A stretch of DNA of 64,000 bases from Exobasidium rhododendri (GCA_026210745.1 CP110631.1:2728001-2792000), one strand, 5' to 3'; counted from the stretch's first letter, positions 32,400 to 45,338 are shown. Numbers and translations are program-made. The notes: generated by a model not told the origin, from the letters alone.

Positions 32400-35300
32400 A
32401 TGGACCAGGAAGAGGCCGACTACCCGGTCGTCCGTCAATTCCCAGATGATGAAGAAGGGGAGGGCGGCAACGACGTTGCCAATGGCTCACCCGCTAGTCG
32501 ACCAGACCGTCCACCTTCGGAGGTTGCAGGAGATGACGACGAAGACGAGGGAGATTCTGAGTCTGGGGAAGATATTATGAAGAAGAATGGCAATATTGTC
32601 GGATCTGACGATGAAGACGACAGTAGTGAAGAGGAAGAAGACGATCCTGAAGAGGCAAGACGAATTGCTGAAGGTTTCATCGTTGATGAGGAAGACGAAG
32701 AAGATGCAGAAAACGAAGATGATTCAGATGACGAGAAAAAAAGAAAGAGAATAAGCAGGAGAGCAAAGAGGAAGAGAAGGGAAAAGGAAATCAAAGGTGA
32801 GTAGCAACGGGGGAGAAGTGACTAAATTAAATCAATGCATGGCGTGCTGATGATTGTCATCAAACGCAGAGCAAGAGGATGAGCAATTGGATGAAGATGA
32901 CCTGGACTTGGTCGCCGAGAACACTGGTGTGAAGCGTAAAGAGAGACGCCTCAAACGATTTAGGCGAGGGTCTGCTTCACCTGATGGAAGGAACGAGGCA
33001 CCCAAGAAGCAAAAGGACTTGCAACATATTTTTTCAGATGACGAGGACGATCCAATCACTTCACGCCGACCTGGATACTACGATGATGAAGAGGATGGAG
33101 AAGAAGATCTGCCTTCGGCTGGTCAGGCGCTTCGATTAGCAGCAGATCGAAGGAATAGAAAGGAAGCGGCTGCTCCGATAGGTTTCGAGGATGAAATGGA
33201 AGACTTTATCGACGACGACGAGAGTGATATGGAAGGAGACATGAGTGAGGGTGAGAGAGAGGCGAGACGCGAGGAAAAGAGAGAACAAAGAAAGGCAGAC
33301 GTAGCTGCTAGAAGAGCAAAGGGAGCAGGCGTAGGCGGATTCGACCCCGGAAGAGCAGGCATTGATGCCGAAGCCTGGGCAGAGCTCAATGATGTCTTTG
33401 GCGATGGAAGCGAATATGCTTTTGCGCTCAAAATTGATGACGATGAGGACGATGATGAAGCAAATGAGGAGGATCGTCTAAGCAGAAAGAAGCGAGCAGA
33501 CTTCAAGGATATTTTTGAACCGGCAGCGATCAAAGCTCGAATGATGACCGATGAAGATGATCGCATCAAAAGAGCCGACTTTCCGGAAAGATTTCAAGCC
33601 GCCTTACCTGGTGAAGAAGGGCTTCAACTGCTCGAACGTGTACTTACTTCAGAGGAGCTGGACGAGTGCTCTCGATGGGTCTCTCGACGATTCTCCTACC
33701 GAAGCAATCGCCTCTTCCTGCACGAGGATGGGCAACACGCCATGTATCGAGAAGCATGGTTCAAGTGTGTTCGAACGATGGTCGAGCTCATCATCAATCA
33801 GCGGAGAGAGCCGATGTATCTCTTCACACATCGAGCTGACGAACATGAGCTGAGGATATCGGAAGAAGGGGTCCTAGAGCTGCTTCAAAGGAGAGATTTT
33901 TCCGCTCTCGTCTCGAGTTGCCTCAAGTTCAAGACGCTCCTCCACAGAAGGGACACCTTACGTGCTACTTTTGCAAAGTTATTTGACCAAGGGAGTGGTA
34001 GCGCACCTACTAGCGAAGATAGCATCGTGTTTGAGGAGATGTTGAAAAAGACGGAGAGTACTGATGAAGTCGCTGATGTGACCGAATGGCTCGTCATGAA
34101 GTTTGGTCAAAAGATTCGCGACATTCAGGCTGCTCAGCAGGACACACTTCTGTCAGCGACTACATTCAAGAGACCGACAGTGATAGGAACGTATGAAAGG
34201 TTAAAATCAACGAAAGCTTTCCCACTTGCAGCTCGATTTGGGATCAATTCTGTCATGCTGGCCGAGAACGTCACTTCTCGGTCTCAATCTCACTTTGCAG
34301 AAGATGAAACGGTCACGCCGACGGTGCTAGCTGATCAATTCGTTGACTTGGTCAATGGACCGACATCCATCGAAGTGGCACTAGAGTCTGCACGAACGAT
34401 ACTAGCACATGAGATTGGAAAGAACCCGACGCTGAAGAGAGAAGCCAAGATGTTGTTCAAAGAAGCTGGTCAGATCAGTGTGGAGCCTACGGAGCGAGGC
34501 CATTACAAGATTGACGAGGAGAACCCTTACTACAATTTTAAATTTTTGAAGAACAAGCCCGTTTCTCAATTCAACCTGGTAGTCACAGACGGGACGCTGA
34601 TTCCCCCTGCTCAGTACCTCATGATCCTCCGAGCTGAAGAAGAGCTCTTGATTGATGTTCGCATTGACCTGCAGCCGGAAAAGGCAATGGCATTTGAGAA
34701 TCGTCTGTACGATGCGTATGCTAGTGAGAGTACTAGTGAATCGAGCAAGCTGTGGAATCAAGAAAGAAAAATAATCGTCGAGCAAGCTATCAAGTCCTTC
34801 TTGTACCCCGCTGCTACATTGTGGGTTCGAGAATGGCTGAGAGAGGAGTGTTGGGAATGGATTGGTCGTGCTTGTGAGATTTCCCTGACGAAGCGCATTG
34901 ACTGTCAGCCGTATCAGTCGAGTAGTATGAGACGGAAGAAGGAACTGGAACAGCAACGTGATCTTTTGCCTTATGGGAAAGATTACGACTCGGACGACGA
35001 AGATGACGAGGAAGACGAAATCGACAAGAGAGACGGATTGCCAAAGGTTCTGGCCGTTTCTCATGGAGACGGAGACATGCGTACATCGCATGTGGAGACG
35101 ATCTTTCTGGACGCCGGTGGAAGATTCAGGCAAAGGAACGAATTTGAAACGATTGAGCTGCCGCAGATTCTCGACCCAATGGAAGCGAGCGAAGAAGACT
35201 TGAAACCACATCCAGCACGAGACTTCATCCAGCTTCTTGTCAATCGTCGGCCAGACGTAATCGTCATCAACGGCTTCTCTCCCCGCACCGTCACACTGAA

Positions 35301-37755
35301 GAAGCAGGTCTTGGAGTGTGTCGAAAAGGCGATCAACATGATTGTAGAAAAAAAGGAGATCCCGAGCGAGGAGGAAGAACAGCGAAGGATCGCCCGGGAA
35401 CTAGCGCAGATCGACGTCATCTACTGCCATGATGACGTTGCCCGTCTGTACCAGCATAGTGCACGAGCGGCAGAAGAGTTTTCCAGCCTTACCACGCTGG
35501 GCAGGTACTGCGTCGGTCTGGCAAGGTATGTTCAGTCACCTGTGCAGGAATTTGCCGCCTTATCCGAGGAAGATCTCCTGGCCTTACGATACGACACCTA
35601 TCAACAACTGATACCGCGAGATCGGCTGCTCAATTTCCTCGAAAGAGCAATGGTCGCCGTGGTGAATATGATTGGTGTGGACATCAACCGTGCGGTCGTC
35701 AACGCCTACTATGCCAACTTGCTGCGCTATGTCTCTGGACTGGGTCTTCGAAAGGCTGATGCCCTGATGAGAGCGGTGACCTCTCAACTGGGAAGCTTTG
35801 TCGTCAATCGAGACTCGCTCTTGATCGGTGCCGCCGACTCCGGTATGATTAGTAGGAACATTGAAATCTTGTCAAACAACGTCTGGCACAACGCCTGCTC
35901 TTTCCTCGTCATTCGATCGGGTAAGACTGGCAAAGGCTCGAGCACTGTTCGCAAGGTGAAGATGCAAGGTCAATTTGACATACTTGATTCGACGAGGATT
36001 CATCCCGAAGCGTACGAATATGCACGCTTCATTGCCTTTGATGCTCTGCGAAAGACGGAAGAGGACCGGGAAGACAATCAACATGCCAGTGCATGGTGTG
36101 CTGAGCTGATGGACGATCCGGGCAGGAAGCTAAAGGTGGAAGACATCGACATGGCTGATTATGAACGGAATTTGTGGGTGCAGCAATCCGAGAGAGGCGA
36201 AAAGCGCGAGAGGAAGCTGAGTCTTTTGGAGTTCATTGCGAGGGAACTGATGGAGCCGCTCGCAGAACTTCGAAACGATTTTATGGTACCGAGTCCGGAT
36301 GAAGTGCTGACCATGTTGACGGGCGAGACAAAGGCGACGTTTGACACGCAGAGGCTGGTGAATGTGCAAGTTCGAAGGATCACGCCCGAATACATCACTG
36401 TCACTTTGGCTTCGGGAATTGAAGGGACTATCCATGCCGAATACCTGCGACCGATGAGCACGTCAGACTACCAAGCGATCGGCCAGAAGCCAAAACACAT
36501 CCGAGACATCGTCAAAAGGGATCAGACGATCAAGGCGCAGATCATCGACATTGATGTGGAGAACATTCGCGCTGAGCTGACAGCAAGAGAATCACATTTG
36601 GAAGAGGCCAAAGAGATGGACGCCGAGAGGAGAAGGGTTCCTGTCGACGCAGTCTACTTTGACAAGATCAGAGCAGAGATGGAAAGGGAGAGATCGGAGA
36701 TGAGACGACTCAAGAAGCAAAAGGCGAATCGAGGTGCTCGGTACATTCGACACCCCGACTTCCACAACTTCAAAGCCGGTCAAGCAGAAGAGTACCTGGC
36801 GAACATGCCTCGAGGAACAGCGATCGTTCGACCGAGCAGTAAAGGGAGTGATCATCTTGCCGTTACGTGGAAAGTGTTCGACGGCGTCTACCAGCACATT
36901 GACGTCTTGGAGCTGGACAAAGAGAACGAGCATGAACTTGGAAGGATCCTTCGAATCGGCGATGGGGCGGGAAGCTCGTACTCCGATCTCGATGAATTGC
37001 TGGTCAATCACATAGCACCGATGGCCAGAATGGTAGAGATGCTTACTCTGCATGAGAAGTTCCGAGGCTCCGATGAAAGTCTGCAGACCTACCTCGCTAA
37101 CTCATCGCTTGCCAATCCGGGAAAGAGCCAGTATGGATTTGCGATTGACAAAAAGAGACCCGGTGTCTTCATCTTGGGCTTCAAGGCGAACCGAGGGGCG
37201 GAAGTTCAACGATGGCCAGTAAGGGTCTTGCCTGGTCGATTCAAGCTAAATGAGGCAGAACTGCCCGATGTAGTCAGTCTATGCAATGCTTTCAAGACTC
37301 AGTACACGACTCGCCTAATGACAGCCGCTAGAGCCGGAGACAAGACACCAGGAGGAGCACTAGGAGCAATGACGCCAGGTGGAATCTTGCGAATGGGAGG
37401 AGGCATTACACCTGGTATCATGAGAACCGGCGGCGGTGGCGTCACACCAATGGCAGCAAGGACTCCAGCTGTCTATGGACACGGCATGGTTCAACAGTCA
37501 ATCAACTCATTGGCCACTCCCAATCCGTACCTTTTCCAACAGCAGCAACAGCGTCCACCGCCACCCGGTGCACCACCTGTCCGACCTGGTCCGCCTCCCA
37601 GTCGACCTCCCCAGCTTGGTAGCTACGGTAATGGTGTATTGCCTACTCAGCAGCAGCAGCAGCAGCAGCAGCACACACAAAGTGCTCCTGCTGGCATCCA
37701 TCCTGATCGGTTGGCTCAGATGGGCAACTCGTATGCGCCCTCTGGCTGGGACTGA
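32400..37755 (+). CDS. SPT6: transcription elongation factor and histone chaperone Spt6
   Basis: Two exons, 32400-32796 and 32870-37755, phase 1; 1760 aa. The first about 250 residues are highly acidic, as in all Spt6 proteins. The Tex-like core holds the YqgF-type and helix-hairpin-helix parts (VIVINGFSPRTVTLKKQ, DINRAVVNAYYANLLRYVSG, LGLRKADALMRAV). An S1 domain follows near residue 1295 (VNVQVRRITPEYITVTL), then tandem SH2 domains beginning near 1425 (RHPDFHNFKAGQAEEYL, RGTAIVRPSS). The C-terminus is Gly/Thr-Pro-rich and ends with Gln and Pro runs. Spt6 travels with RNA polymerase II and reassembles nucleosomes. Confidence 0.96.
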
Positions 37756-38144
37756 GCTCGTAACTACTTGTTCCGCTTCATCTCCTCCTTTTATGAGAAT
37801 GGCTATACCTTTCTCCCCTTTTATGTCTCGTCTGCTACTCTTTCATTCTCCTTTCCACCATCAATTGCATGTCATGTCACACACTGAGGTCGACGAGCGG
37901 CAGAGGGGATAATGTGTGGTTCCTCATTACGGTTGCGTCCCCCTTTTGCCCTTCAAAACCTCGCGCGACAACTCTATATTTTTGTAGAAAGCTCGAGGGA
38001 CGTGCAGCAGCGCTTGAGAACCAAACAAAGTTATCAAAGAGCGACGTACAGCATTCCACCACCTTTATCCCTACCTCTATCATCTGTACGAGGCATCCAT
38101 CTCTTCGCCGCTCTACCTTTCTCCACAAAGTCAGATCAACGGCA
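37756..38144. other. intergenic region between SPT6 and the Bem46-type gene
   Basis: 389 bp, both neighbours on the plus strand. It contains T/C-rich stretches that fit a 3' end and a promoter. No coding or RNA feature is supported. Confidence 0.5.
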
Positions 38145-39848
38145 ATGGGATACTTTCCTTCTCTGTACACAGCCACCAAAGCTTTCTTGAGTATTTCAGC
38201 AGTAACGATATGCACGGCTGCAACACTACTGTATCGCTATCAATGCAGTCTCATCTATCCAAGCGGTTTTCCCAGTGGTTCACGAACGGAAGTTCTCACA
38301 CCCGATCACTATGACATAGAGTATGAGAATCTAACGTTGAAGACACCAGACGGAGAAAAGCTGCATGCGTTCTTGATGCCACAACAACAGATCAGTGAGA
38401 AGGAAAGAGCAAGAGGTGAAAAGGAAGGTGGTGAAGATACCATGAGGAGACGACCGACTGTGCTCGTCTTTCATGCAAATGCTGGCAATATGGTGAGATC
38501 CCCTTCTTGCTTCCTTTTGTGTATCAAGGTACAGTCGCACCAACTGATCCATCTCGATTCCTTTAAATGCATGCTTACTCCCTGCCACAGGGGCATCGAT
38601 TACCTTTGGCGGCAGTCTTCTACAAGCGGTTTGGTTGCAACGTATTCATGCTATCGTATCGTGGCTATGGTCTGTCGACTGGTCAAGCGTCGGAGCTTGG
38701 GATTCGAATTGACGCCCAAACTGCTTTAGACTACATCAAGAGTCATCCGGTCTTGAAGGATACAGTCATCGTTGCTTATGGTCAAAGTATTGGGGGTGCC
38801 GTCGCCATTGACGTGGCCAGTCGCAATCCAAAGAGCGTGAGTTCAAGGAGTAAAATTAAGGGGACAAAGCCCCAATGCTCTTTATGCTGACTGTACTTTT
38901 CCTTCGGTGAATCACAATCTAGGTACATGCACTTATCTTGGAGAATACGTGAGTCTATCGATCAACGTGCTGCAGGAAACTTGCTGAGCGTGTGCTGAGA
39001 TCTCGCTTTGTCTGTCCGGTCTCGTAGCTTCCTTAGTGTTTGTATCAGCACAGATTTGGGCTTGAAAGAGGACAGCACATCTGAAGTTACTCCTTTTTGA
39101 TCATCTCCCTCCCTTCTTTTTCCTTCCTTTAGATTCCTGCCCTTATACCCCACGTCCTTCCACTGGTCAAGCCTTTTACGTTCTTGTGTCGTGAGTGTAC
39201 TGCCTGGAGCACATCGGATCAATGCATCCCTCACTCCCCCTTTCCTCTGCTGCAGGCGAATACTGGTCAAGTGATGTGGGCATCAAGCGAATTTCAGCTC
39301 AGACACCCGTCTTGTTCCTCACTGGAAGACAGGACGAACTGGTCCCGCCTCCGCACATGGACACATTGATTGCAACTTGTAGCAGTGAAGTAGTGGTGAG
39401 AATGATGTTAGACGGAGGAAACCACAACAACACTTGCGTTCAGGTACGTCTTCCTTCTTCTTTTGGCCTATAGAGTACCTCACTCACCCTGCAACTGTCA
39501 CTTCTGCAGCCTGGCTACTTCGAGGCGGTTGGTCTCTTCTTGTCGACCTACGTTATACCCCGGACGAGCGGTGGGGAAGCGGCAGCAATGGCAGCTCAAT
39601 CCACCATTTCCCAACAGTATCAGTTCGTCAAGGCAGACTCAGACTCTTCCAACATCATTGATGTCGTCGCGATAACAGATGCCAAGAGCAGTTCAAGCGC
39701 TTCACACTCAAGCACTGCCGCTCATCTTATGCAGAAGAATCTGCCAACGGAGGAAGACTCGGATTCAACAGAGTGGGTGGAGATGAGCGCAAAAGACGCA
39801 GAAGCAGGGAGTGTAGCACCTCAAGACATACGCAAGAGCGAATTATAA
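38145..39848 (+). CDS. Bem46/ABHD13-type alpha/beta hydrolase
   Basis: Seven exons: 38145-38492, 38591-38836, 38923-38948, 39028-39037, 39133-39190, 39256-39443 and 39510-39848; 404 aa, all phases closing. An N-terminal membrane helix (FLSISAVTICTAATLLYRY) precedes the hydrolase fold: VLVFHANAGNM, FMLSYRGYGLSTG, the nucleophile elbow YGQSIGGAV, then VHALILENT, TFLSIPALIPHVLP over the microexon, the acid LTGRQDELVPPPHMD and the catalytic His in DGGNHNN. Bem46 proteins sit in the ER and cell periphery and have been linked to polarity in fungi; the substrate is unknown. The C-terminal about 80 residues are Ser/acidic. The 10-nt fourth exon is required to keep the frame. Confidence 0.88.
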
Positions 39849-39947
39849 CATGTAACAGCAGCAGGCGGACGATCTCACCACATCAGCGTCAAGGGAGATC
39901 TATTCGCTGGTGTACACCATGCTCCTTCTCTCGTGACCGTTCTAATT

Positions 39948-42318
39948 CTACCACCCAAACGCTTCGTGTATCTAGGAGGGAGCGCACACTCATAAAGGTT
40001 AGGCCAGATCTTCTGAAGAAATCAAATTTTCGGATAGGGATGCCCACTCACCAGATACACCTCTTGCATCGGTGACGTCCGTTTCCAGAGCTTACCCTGC
40101 AACCATGCGGCGGCGTTAGCAGTCGATCGCATCAATTCACCCGGTCCACACGTAACGATGGCTAAAGAAGTCATCCCCACTTGTTCGTAATCTTTATAGG
40201 CAGCCTTTACCAACATCGTTGCATCCGGTCTACCGTGATGGAAGTGGGCAAAGGGTGCAGCTGTCTCCTTCCTTTTCTTCGCTTCTTCTTCTTCTCTTGT
40301 ACAATAAATATGCATCTCTATATTGATACCATGTTCTTCGCACGATTGAAAGATGCTCGTCAGGTACGGTTCAAACCAGTCAAGAAGTGCTAAGAGAGCG
40401 AGAGGGAGGGTCAGATGATGAAGAGTAACGATGAACATCCTTGGCGGCATAGTCTTGGCACTCACCAGTCGTCCTTACACTCCAGACGAGTCGAATCTCT
40501 CTCGTGTCGCCACTCCTGCGACTGAGGCACATCAAGATCGGCAGAGCAAAGGATAGTCCCAGACCACCGACGACAAAGAGAGCGCTTTGATAGCTTGCTA
40601 CTATGCTTCCGTCGGCTCCATATGGCCCATCTATGCTGGCAGCTACTATGCCGGCTCCCATCGTAGGCATCACCTCAATGAGGTCGGGACGATTCTCTTG
40701 AGGAGACTTTTCCAAGTCGACGACGTTGACAGCTAGCCTCTTTTTAATGTGATCTCGTAAGCTCAAAGTGTTCCCGTTCAGCACTCTCGCAATGCAGACC
40801 GCTTGAGACTCTCGATTGTCCAGTGGATGCGGTAGTGTAATGATGGTAAAGGGGTGAGACTGGAGAGGCGCCAGTGTGGGAAAGCGCAAGAAGACGTGCT
40901 GACCTCTTATGAGGGGAATAGGGGGAATACGGGTTCAGAAGGACGTTGTTCTTGCCGCCTCCCGAATCTTACTCACGGCTTCCACTTGACGGGCGTGTCG
41001 ATTGCGATTCGTATCACTTGCCCTTCCTCTTCCTTCTCTAAGTGAAGGGACACCTCTACACTCGCCTTCATGCGAACAAAGTAGCGGCTTGCCAAGCTGC
41101 TGTGACACCATCGGATGAAGACAGCCGCTGCCCATAGATACGTCGCCACCCAAATGTAGCGCCAAGAGTTGAGATAGTCGTTGGTGTGGAGAAAGTAGAA
41201 AGCCAAGAAGACCAAGACGCTGAAGATGTGATTGATGACAAAAAATTCGTACTTCCAATTTCTTGCGACTCGGCTCCCGCTTAGTATGATCCATAGCAGG
41301 ACACCCATGGCAACGCTTCGGAGAGATTGGAGAAAGAGATGTTCTGGGTCAGAAAGCAGAACCGCACAAGCATTGGTGACGCTCTTCCGATGTGTGTGCA
41401 TACCTGCCAGTCCAGTACGTCGGATCAGAGTACCAATAAGACTTCAGATCCTGCAGTCCGCCTTCGTGAAGAGGCTGCCAGACAAATGGCACAAAGTGGA
41501 TCACGGTCAAGAGCAGAAGCAGTCGACCGATCCACTGGTGGTAGAGCTGGAAAAGATGCCCGCTTAGAGTATAAAAACCCGTACACCACCCTGCTATTGA
41601 CTGCTTTTGAAGATGGACTCACCTGCAGTCTCTCGTGGCTGATGGCAGTCAAGACAGTAATGACGTTGACCTTTGTGCTGAGGGCAAAGAGGATCGGAAA
41701 GAGACCATTGGCAAGCATGCCCGCTCGAATAGCCAGGGGAGGTGAGCCCCATTCCCGGTTGAGTCTGTAGTATGGCTGGATGCCGAAACAATACAGGACC
41801 ACTCCGACGCAGAACGACCAGTTGAGGATGAAGTGTCCCAGAGCAGGGAATCTCCAATAGGGGAAGAAGCTCAAGGGTTTCGGCTGGTGGTATGTGATGC
41901 GTCGAAGCAAGGCGAGGAAGGAATAGTACCCGGGCAATCGACCGGTAATCTTTCGTGCCAATCGTGGTGATCGGCAACGTAGGCGATGCAGCAAACCAGG
42001 CACGACGCCTAGCGCTACTATAGCAACGCACAAGAATACCACGTCTTGAATCGAGAAAGCAGGTGATGAAGAGAGCGTGTGTGTGTGTGTGTGTGTGCCC
42101 CGTGAGCATCAGGAGAATCTACAAGTATTCTGTCCTCCGTCAAACGTACTCGCTACACCACACTCACTCTTGGCGTACTTCTCCGCTTCATAGTAATTGT
42201 CGGAGTGCAGCATCGCAGCATTCCGCAGCTCCCTAGCTGGCCGGTTCTTGAAGCCGTGGGGTATGATCTGCCATGGTACCACCGTATAGTTGACGGCTGC
42301 GCTGCTGTGAGTACTCAT
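39948..42318 (-). CDS. FRE-type ferric reductase (flavocytochrome, NOX-like)
   Basis: Seven exons: 42318-42168, 42044-41623, 41546-41404, 41315-40977, 40905-40466, 40389-40052 and 39971-39948; 618 aa, all phases closing. Several membrane helices carry the paired haem histidines (HERLQLYHQWIGR, LLTVIHFVPF, EFFVINHIFSVLVFLAFYFL with following His). The FAD motif is HPFTIITLP, the NADPH side has GPYG, FVVGGLGLSFALP and the cysteine-containing IVTCGPGELM. The last 24-nt exon encodes IHEAFGW, the classic FRE C-terminus. It reduces extracellular ferric (or cupric) chelates before uptake. No iron-permease gene is adjacent. Confidence 0.92.
42076..42097. repeat. (GT)n microsatellite in the first FRE intron
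   Basis: About 22 bp of alternating G and T on the plus strand, within the intron between FRE exons 1 and 2 (42045-42167). Confidence 0.9.
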
Positions 42319-42602
42319 CCTTGTCAGCTCTACCGCACAATGTCACGGAAGTGAGCTAAAAGAAAAGAAAAGAGTACCGCAAAGAATCGATCGACCAGGT
42401 TCTTTCTTTGACGCCTTCTCGTCCAACACCATCCCCGGTCCCTTAACACAGCGCAACGGTACCGTAAAAGCGCCGAAGACGACTGCCTCTCGGTGCGTTT
42501 TTGATCTTTTCACCCTGAGTCAAGAAAAGTGATCTTGGCGGTCGGCCTCTACTACTATGCTAATCCTACTTAGTACATCCAAAATTACTTTCTCCACGCG
42601 AT

Positions 42603-42689
42603 CGGCCTATAACTCAGCTGGAAGAGTGTTCGGTTGTAATGGCAACCAAAATTCCCGAAATGTCACCGGTTCGATCCCGGTTGGGCCGA
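42603..42689 (+). tRNA. tRNA-Tyr (anticodon GTA) with a 14-nt intron
   Basis: A full cloverleaf can be drawn. Acceptor CGGCCTA pairs with TGGGCCG with one G-T, and the discriminator is A at 42689. The D stem is ACTC/GAGT, the anticodon stem TTCGG/CCGAA, the T arm ACCGG-TTCGATC-CCGGT. The anticodon is at 42636-42638 and the intron at 42640-42653, right after position 37 as in all eukaryotic tRNA-Tyr. The C1-G72 pair and A73 are the eukaryotic tyrosine identity elements. The mature length is 73 nt. Confidence 0.93.
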
Positions 42690-42695
42690 ATTTTT
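42690..42695 (+). terminator. RNA polymerase III terminator of tRNA-Tyr
   Basis: A run of five T begins one base after the tRNA 3' end, followed by a second T-rich run. Confidence 0.8.
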
Positions 42696-42826
42696 CCCTT
42701 TTTTTCCCCCGCCTCACTGGACGCACCCTAGTCGCCCTTCTTTCCTTCTCCTTCCCCTATCGACACTGGATCTGATCGAGCATCTAATTACGTGGGATAT
42801 CATCTACGAAATCTAACGGGAGTAGT

Positions 42827-45338
42827 CTACATGTCATCGCTGTAGGCTGCACCTCTCCTTCCTTTCACTTCCGGAGAGAGGGGCTTTTGAAGATGAGATC
42901 GTGGTCCTTTTTGGTTCTTGCCGTTTCCCAATCTTCCCTTGCGACCAGAGGAGAAGCCAGGCCCGGTGTAATTGATGACGTCGTCTGGTCGATTGAGAGA
43001 CGGCCAAGCGACAAAGTTGACACCTCGCTCGGTGATAGAGTAAAAAGTGACAGCGGCTAATGTTGCCGACAAGCTGACCAGGTACGTCGAAGAAGCAACA
43101 TGGTTCGTCAACGTCGGCACAAAGATCCCACCAAACAGGACCAGGACGCTGAATAGCCAGATGTAAGGCAATGCTCGCACGAAGTACTCTCGCTTGTCTC
43201 CGTTTATTCCTTTCTGAGGCGTCCAAGCACCGGTGAAGAGGTCGTAGGCGTCTTGTCGAGGTCCATCGAAGAAGTTGTTGCGAACGTATCGAGTGACACT
43301 GTTGACACCATCCTGGAGGGCACCTTCTTTTGATCGTTTTCCCGTTCTGACGTCGTGTGAAGAGAAGAGGAAGGAGTAAGCACAGCATAGTTGACGTGCA
43401 CCTAACACCACAAGCACTCACCTGGTAAAGTCTGTCTTGAGAGCGCCAGTGCCAGAATAAGCCTTGCTTACGACGTCGGCATGATCAGCCCACACTGTTG
43501 TGGAGTGCAATTGATCAGCTTACTACATTCAGAGTATAGTGCCATCACCACTCACCGTTGCGAAATGTGAACCAGAAATCAGGATGGTCTTCAAGCCCTT
43601 CCCCAGGCTTGAAGATGCCCACAGTCGCCAGCTGCTGTTCAAGGACCCACTTTGCGAGCGTACTCTGCACCACGTTCGTTCGATCTGATTGGGAGGAAAT
43701 TGCGATGCAAGTCGGTCGTGTGAGTGAAGTGATCAGTTAAGGATGGACTCTCGCCGTCTTTCCACTAACCAAGACAGTCCATGCAATTTGTTCGGACGAC
43801 TGCGCTCTGGCTCTGCTTCACTGTGCCCTTGCCTTCCGAATCGTCTTGGTAGAACCAATCACTTCTCTTTAGACCCTTCTTCTCCAACGTCTGGATCAGG
43901 TGGATGACGTTCTCAAAATGCATTCCTTTACACTCATGATGGAAATCGTAGTACGTGTAGTGTACTTTCGGGTTGTCCAGTCGATCTACTGCTCTCTCGT
44001 ACGCTTCCTTTACCGGCTTCTCGTATCCCTTCTGATTGACTAGATTGACCAGGTAGTTGTCGCCATACAAGGCCGTCTGCTCCTTGAAGTGCAATGCAGT
44101 CGCCTCTCCAGTCTCTTCCCTCTCCATGATGAGCAAGTCTGGCTTGTATCGCAGATTGTTCACCTCGGCCCAGTAGACTGGCACACTTCCTCTTGTCTGC
44201 ACATAACCCATCTTGACTTGACCAATCAGATCTTTCTCCGAATTGTCCGCCTTGTCTGCGATGACAAATTGCTCCGATTCGTTGAAGTTGGAGACATTCC
44301 CATTCTCGTCAATACCTCGAGAGAAGTAACGAGTCCCAGCCCGATGTCTTGATCTGCGTGAAATCAGACCGAACAGGAATTTACGTGAGCCGATCGTGGC
44401 AAGTTTCGTCTCGAAGAATCCATACACAATCGGCAGGATAAAGCGAGAAAGGTCCGGTCCGCTGGGAGCTTCGCAAGCCTCGATGAGAGGAGTCTGCAGG
44501 TACTTGTTCCAAAAGAATCGATCATCCGTCCTCTTCCAAAGCGAAGGCTCTTTGCTGTACTCTGAGCTGCTTTGCCTCTGGAAGCTACTGCCAAGGTCCC
44601 ATCCGTAACTGAAATACAAAGGTCCACTGTATAGATGGCTCTTTAAGAGATTCAGCAGTGTTTTCTCGACGGGGTTGTTCAGAAGACTTGGCTTGGCGTC
44701 TTTCGGTACAGGGAATAGGCGAAAATCGGTGGCCAAAAAGACAGGCGCCGCGAATCCTGCAACCTTGATTTCCTTACGCGCAGTTATGACGACCAGGAAC
44801 TTGTTCGTATGTAGCTGTATGAGTCCGAGGATACCTGCCAACCGGTCCAAGTGTCATATTCTTTGTCAGTATCTTCGTAGTGCACTACCGGAAATATTAC
44901 CACCAACGCACCCCAAACATCCATCATTGCCTTTCGCGCATTTCCAGTAGCAAGTGATTTTTCTAGCCGGAGATCACCGTCAGCACGATCGACTACCAGA
45001 ATTTCAGACTTTCCCGCTTCATCTTTCGGTTCAAATTGATACGAGTCTGAAGGGAACGCACGTCAGCTTGAGATGCTCTGTTATCTTCACTGAACGCGAC
45101 AGGCAACGGCCTTACCTCCAGAGATGTACCTGATGGCGACAAGAAAGGAGGACAATTCAGCGTAGTACAAAGGTAGCTTTAGAGACTGTCCGTCATCTTC
45201 TAACATACATGCGACAGCCCTGCCATAGCGCTGGTGTTGATATAGATCCCATCTTTCGTCGTGGAGGTTCAGAGATACAGAAGATGGACGCAAAGACGTG
45301 CTCACTTGGTCCGCTTCTCCACATTCATTCTGCCTCAT
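42827..45338 (-). CDS. SAC1: phosphoinositide phosphatase Sac1
   Basis: Exons 45046-44912, 44834-43770, 43684-43556, 43494-43422 and 43346-42827 are secure; the first (about 45338-45209) is less so. Total about 683 aa. The Sac domain runs from [20 protein letters not shown] through [13 protein letters not shown] to the CX5R(T/S) active site, which spans an intron: [15 protein letters not shown]. Two C-terminal helices ([37 protein letters not shown]) anchor it in ER/Golgi membranes. It dephosphorylates PI4P. N-terminal exon usage is open: the 5' part ([12 protein letters not shown]) resembles other Sac1 N-termini, but a segment before SYQFEP may be either exon or intron. Confidence 0.9.

Noticed and set aside
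34402-35211. 269-codon open frame on the minus strand
   Set aside because: Lies wholly inside the conserved SPT6 exon on the other strand and shows no family features; it reflects codon bias of the real gene.
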